Source: Lachnospiraceae bacterium
Lineage (GTDB): Bacteria; Bacillota; Clostridia; Lachnospirales; Lachnospiraceae
Direction: 5' to 3'
Assembly (NCBI GenBank): GCA_017518185.1
Contig: JAFWWB010000011.1
Span: 1-52,844 of the forward strand
Length of the DNA stretch: 52,844 nt
Shown piece after piece: positions 49,473-52,844 of this stretch. Every line of letters starts with the position of its first letter. Position 1 is the first letter of the stretch. The translations under genes and the position numbers were made by a program. Under the pieces are notes generated by a model. The model worked only from the letters and a program-made list of their open reading frames with translations. It ran no database searches and was not told the DNA's origin.

Positions 49473-52400
49473 ATGGTAAGGAACAGGTTCAAACGATCTC
49501 TTGCCGGCATCTGCACTGTACTCCTGCTCTCCCAGAGCATTCTGGAGAGCAGTATGGTCGCTTTCGCCGCCGGTGATGAGAACGCCGTTGCGGAGGAGGA
49601 TGTCTCCGTTACGGAGGAGGAAACATCCGAAGGTACTGCCGAAGAGGAAACAGGCTCAGAGGCAGCATCGGACGAAAAAGACATCGATACCGTTGACACC
49701 GATACGGATGTGGACGAACAGGATGGAGTCTCCTCTCCTGAGGAAGAGATTGAAGATGAGACCGAAGATGTTTCCGCTGAAGAAGCTGAAGACGGAGCTT
49801 CCGAAGAGGAAGAAGCCGAAGAAGCTTTTGAGGCTGAAGAAGAGGATTTTGACGAAGAAGCTTCTGATGATGCGGTATCCTCCGATGAAGCTGAGACCGA
49901 TACCGAGATCAGCGCAGACGGCGAATGCTATCTGCCGGGCATAAGCGATGCCGATTTCGTGCCCGATAAGGCCGGTTATATCGTCAGGACCGAAGGCGAT
50001 TCCCGTCAGGTATACAGCAAGGATGAATCGACACATTACGGTTATATAACTCCTGATGGTACCTTCGTTATCGATAGTAATATTACCATAGTGAATATGA
50101 GCTTTGCCAAATGGGAAAACATAACGGGACTTGCTTTTGAGGTCAACTCCAAAACCGTCGAGATCGGCAGCGGCGCTTTTTCCGGCTGTACCAATATCGA
50201 AAAGATCGACCTTACCAATGCCAAAAGCCTCCGTACCATCAATTCAAAGGCCTTCAGCGGCAACAGCAGCCTTACGGAGCTGACCCTTAACGAAGAGCTT
50301 CAGACCATAAAGACCAGTGCCTTTGAATCCTGTGTATCCCTTAACAGCGTTACACTGAAAAAACATCTGGCTACACTGGAATCCAGTGCTTTCAGTAAAT
50401 GTTATTCCCTGGAAGAGATAAATCTCGATACCCTTGGTATAACCTGCAAAACAGGTAACGAAGCCTCCAAGAGCATATTCTCCGGCTGCAATATCAAAAG
50501 ATTCACTATCTCTCCCACTGCCATCGATACAAGCACCTCCGAATCGGTTTCGGAATCCAGCGTCAAGCTACCTGATAACCTCTTCTGGGGCGCCAGCTTC
50601 GATCCCGAGAGCGTTATCGTTATACCGGCCACCGTACAGGAGCTTGGTAATTCCGTATTCCGCGGTTCGAATATAGTCAGTGTGGATCTGAGCAATACCA
50701 ACCTCACCACCATCTCCGAATATGCCTTTGCAGGGTGCAAAAATCTGTCGGCCATCGATCTGGATTATGAAAAGTCAAATATCCAGACCATAAAGAAATG
50801 CGCCTTCCAGGGCTGCACCGGCCTGCATTCACTTACCCTCCCCTATCATATAACCTCCATAGGGGAAGAAGCCTTCTCCGGCTGCACAGGGATAAGCTCA
50901 CTTGAGCTTCGCTACAATACCAGCGACACGGGCAAATTCGGCCAGAAGATCTTCATGAACTGCACCGGTCTCTCAAAACTGGTCATAGCAGAGGATTCAG
51001 CCACAAAATACCTCTCTTCTTATGAATTTGAAAACTGCAAGAACATAAGGACTATCTCCCTTGGCGGAGTGGAGGCGATAGCAGGAAATGCATTCCTTAA
51101 CTGCACCGGCCTTGAATCCATAAATGACTGGGATCACGTAACGACCATAGGCGGCTCTGCCTTCCAGGGCTGCAATAAGCTCCTCAGGGTCGACCTTCCT
51201 TCCGGTCTTTCAAGCCTCGGCGGTGCCGCGTTCAAGGGCTGTACAAGTCTTACCGAGGCAGTCATCCCCGAGTCCCTCACCGTTATCCCCGGCGAATGCT
51301 TTTCAGGCTGCTCCGCCCTTAAAACCGCAGAGCTTCATGATGGCATAACCGCTCTCGGAAGCAGTGCTTTCCTCGGAAACAGCCAGCTCGTCCAGTCAAA
51401 ACTGCCGAAAGGACTGCTCACCATCGGTGAGTACTGCTTTAAGGGCTGTACTTCCTATAAAGCCCTTACCATTCCCCAGAATGTGACCTCCATCGGCAAA
51501 GAGGCATTCATGGGAGATAAGAACATAGATACCCTTACGGTTCTCTCCACCAGCATCAATTCCTGCGGCGAAGGCATCTTCCGTAATGCCAACCTTCAGG
51601 AGGTCATACTGACGGACGGAATGAAGAAGATCCCTAACAATCTCTTTAACCGTGCTTCCTTCAAGGCTAACTTTACCCTTTTGGTGCCCGCTACCGTCAC
51701 CGAGATAGGATCAGGCGCCTTCATGGGCGACCCGGATGCCTCCGATACGGGTAATATCGTAGGGCTGAAGTTCAAGGATGGCGGCTATAACATCCAGGTT
51801 ATCGGAAGCAATGCTTTCAAGAACTGCCGCGTTCTCCTTAACTGCGATCTCAGGGACGGGGTTCTCGAGATAGGTGAGGCTGCCTTTGCAAACTGCCCCA
51901 AGATCACTTCCGTGACTATACCCAAAACCGTGACCAAAATAGGCAAGGGAGCCTTTTCCGGCTGCGGCGAGCTCACCACCATCGATTATAAAGCCGAGGA
52001 GGTTACCACCTCTAACGCCGATATATTCAAGGGCTGCAATGTCAAGTCCATCACCATAGGAGACACCGTCCGCAGATTCCCCGCTCATCTCTTTGAAGGT
52101 GCACAGTTTGCAAAAAATGAGGTTACCGGAGAACTAGTGACAGTTGACCTTATCGTTCCCGATACCCTCACCGAGGTGGGTGATTACGCCCTCTCCAATG
52201 TATCAAACCTCCACTCGCTTAAATTCAGTGACAATTCACAGCTGACCACCATCGGAAGCTGTGCTTTCCAGAACTGCTCTTCCCTTGTGGATATAAAGCT
52301 TCCGGACGGTCTTACTACCATCAAATCCAAGGCTTTCTTTAACTGTACCAAGCTTGGCAGCGGAAACGGCTTCAGCATTCCCTCCGGGCTTACTACCCTC

Positions 52401-52844
52401 GGCGAATCCGCTTTTGAAGGCTGCATCGAATTAAAGGAGATCGCCATAGGTCCCAACCTCACTTCAGTACCAAAGGCCGCTTTCAAGGGCTGTGTCTCCG
52501 CTGAAAGCCTCAGCTTTACCGAGCCCTCACAGGTATCCACAATAGGAGATGAAGCCTTCAGAAACTGCAGTTCCATTACCTCTGTTGTCATTCCCGCCAG
52601 TGTGACCAAGATCGGCGCCAATGCCTTTAACGGCTGCAGCGACATGACTGAGCTTACCATTCCTTCCGGAGTCACAGAGATTGGAGCTAACTGCTTCGCA
52701 GGTTGCTTTACAGATGAGAACAATCCCGGAACAGTCTATATACGTTCAAAGAAGACCAAATTCAATAACGGCGTATTTGACAAGACCGCTAAAGCATTCT
52801 TCCATGTCATCCCCGGTTCCGACGCAGAGACCTGGCTTCGTAAC
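49473..52844 (+). CDS. BspA-type leucine-rich-repeat surface protein, C-terminus beyond window edge
   Basis: From ATG 49473 (behind AAAGGAGGAAAGG) the frame is open to the window end: 1124 codons and no stop. Residues 1-33 are a signal peptide (RNRFKRSLAGICTVLLLSQS, with cleavage likely after AFAA). Residues about 34-150 are an extremely Glu/Asp-rich, low-complexity linker. From about 170 onwards some thirty or more LRR_5 (BspA/TpLRR) units of 22-25 residues follow, pattern L..I.LP..VT.IG..AF.GC. Such proteins of gut anaerobes and Treponema bind host or bacterial surfaces; the C-terminal anchor (choline-binding, SLH, LPXTG or Ig-like domains) lies outside the window. Cysteines occur in nearly every repeat at the GC position. 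It fires from its own promoter. Confidence 0.94.
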   Translation, partial: MVRNRFKRSLAGICTVLLLSQSILESSMVAFAAGDENAVAEEDVSVTEEETSEGTAEEETGSEAASDEKDIDTVDTDTDVDEQDGVSSPEEEIEDETEDVSAEEAEDGASEEEEAEEAFEAEEEDFDEEASDDAVSSDEAETDTEISADGECYLPGISDADFVPDKAGYIVRTEGDSRQVYSKDESTHYGYITPDGTFVIDSNITIVNMSFAKWENITGLAFEVNSKTVEIGSGAFSGCTNIEKIDLTNAKSLRTINSKAFSGNSSLTELTLNEELQTIKTSAFESCVSLNSVTLKKHLATLESSAFSKCYSLEEINLDTLGITCKTGNEASKSIFSGCNIKRFTISPTAIDTSTSESVSESSVKLPDNLFWGASFDPESVIVIPATVQELGNSVFRGSNIVSVDLSNTNLTTISEYAFAGCKNLSAIDLDYEKSNIQTIKKCAFQGCTGLHSLTLPYHITSIGEEAFSGCTGISSLELRYNTSDTGKFGQKIFMNCTGLSKLVIAEDSATKYLSSYEFENCKNIRTISLGGVEAIAGNAFLNCTGLESINDWDHVTTIGGSAFQGCNKLLRVDLPSGLSSLGGAAFKGCTSLTEAVIPESLTVIPGECFSGCSALKTAELHDGITALGSSAFLGNSQLVQSKLPKGLLTIGEYCFKGCTSYKALTIPQNVTSIGKEAFMGDKNIDTLTVLSTSINSCGEGIFRNANLQEVILTDGMKKIPNNLFNRASFKANFTLLVPATVTEIGSGAFMGDPDASDTGNIVGLKFKDGGYNIQVIGSNAFKNCRVLLNCDLRDGVLEIGEAAFANCPKITSVTIPKTVTKIGKGAFSGCGELTTIDYKAEEVTTSNADIFKGCNVKSITIGDTVRRFPAHLFEGAQFAKNEVTGELVTVDLIVPDTLTEVGDYALSNVSNLHSLKFSDNSQLTTIGSCAFQNCSSLVDIKLPDGLTTIKSKAFFNCTKLGSGNGFSIPSGLTTLGESAFEGCIELKEIAIGPNLTSVPKAAFKGCVSAESLSFTEPSQVSTIGDEAFRNCSSITSVVIPASVTKIGANAFNGCSDMTELTIPSGVTEIGANCFAGCFTDENNPGTVYIRSKKTKFNNGVFDKTAKAFFHVIPGSDAETWLRN

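Overview
The window looks like a chromosomal segment of a Gram-positive, low-to-mid GC anaerobe of the class Clostridia, most likely a member of the Lachnospiraceae. The grounds are strong AGGAGG-type ribosome binding sites, near-consensus TTGACA-17-TATAAT promoters, a lysine riboswitch ahead of dapA, a DUF1836 protein, a rubredoxin-type flavin reductase, a glycyl radical enzyme with its activase, a BspA-type leucine-rich-repeat surface protein, and several AAA-ATPase/PD-(D/E)XK genes of the kind common in gut Clostridia. Nearly everything is on the minus strand; rpsT, the small membrane protein beside it, the cold shock gene and the surface protein at the right edge are the plus-strand exceptions.

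Layout from left to right. 1-9 kb is housekeeping and envelope: two tandem paralogous large membrane proteins (the first cut by the window edge), hemW, lepA, then divergent rpsT, a DUF1836 protein, a membrane-anchored degenerate LytM-like protein and a cold shock protein. 9-16.5 kb is a 2-aminoethylphosphonate (AEP) operon read leftwards from a clear promoter at 16460-16488: aepX (PEP mutase fused to a cytidylyltransferase-like domain), aepZ, a LicC-like cytidylyltransferase (pntC), aepY, and two related O-antigen polymerase/ligase-like membrane proteins. It predicts a cell-surface glycan decorated with AEP. 16.5-25.7 kb is a mosaic: a flavin reductase-rubredoxin, two copies of an uncharacterised two-gene module (a 145-residue DUF4869-like protein plus a P-loop/TOPRIM-like ATPase), an AAA-ATPase nuclease, unknown genes, a GT-C-like membrane protein and IS66 wreckage.

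25.7-40.1 kb is a surface polysaccharide locus, also read leftwards. It starts at an unusual fusion of an O-antigen-polymerase-like domain to a phosphoglycosyl transferase, and continues through the third copy of the two-gene module, a truncated AAA-ATPase, a Uma2 nuclease, three GT2 glycosyltransferases, a glycyl radical enzyme with its activase, a Wzx-type flippase and a polysaccharide pyruvyl transferase. Its distal part (about 25.7-29.5 kb) is clearly more AT-rich than its surroundings. The 33-38 kb stretch is full of partial duplications and deletion scars.

40.1-49.4 kb is one continuous minus-strand operon: lysine riboswitch, dapA, dapB, an orphan eukaryotic-type hisA, then a complete Wadjet (jetABCD) plasmid-defence system whose first gene overlaps hisA. 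The surface protein at 49.5 kb fires divergently from a promoter whose -35 box lies six bases from that of dapA.

Four families of GC-rich, REP-like palindromes (TCATTCCGAGCG...GTCGAGGAATCTT) lie mainly at gene 3' ends in the first 13 kb. The best candidates for undescribed biology are the thrice-repeated DUF4869/ATPase module, the glycyl radical enzyme placed inside a glycan locus, and the Wadjet system wired behind a lysine riboswitch.
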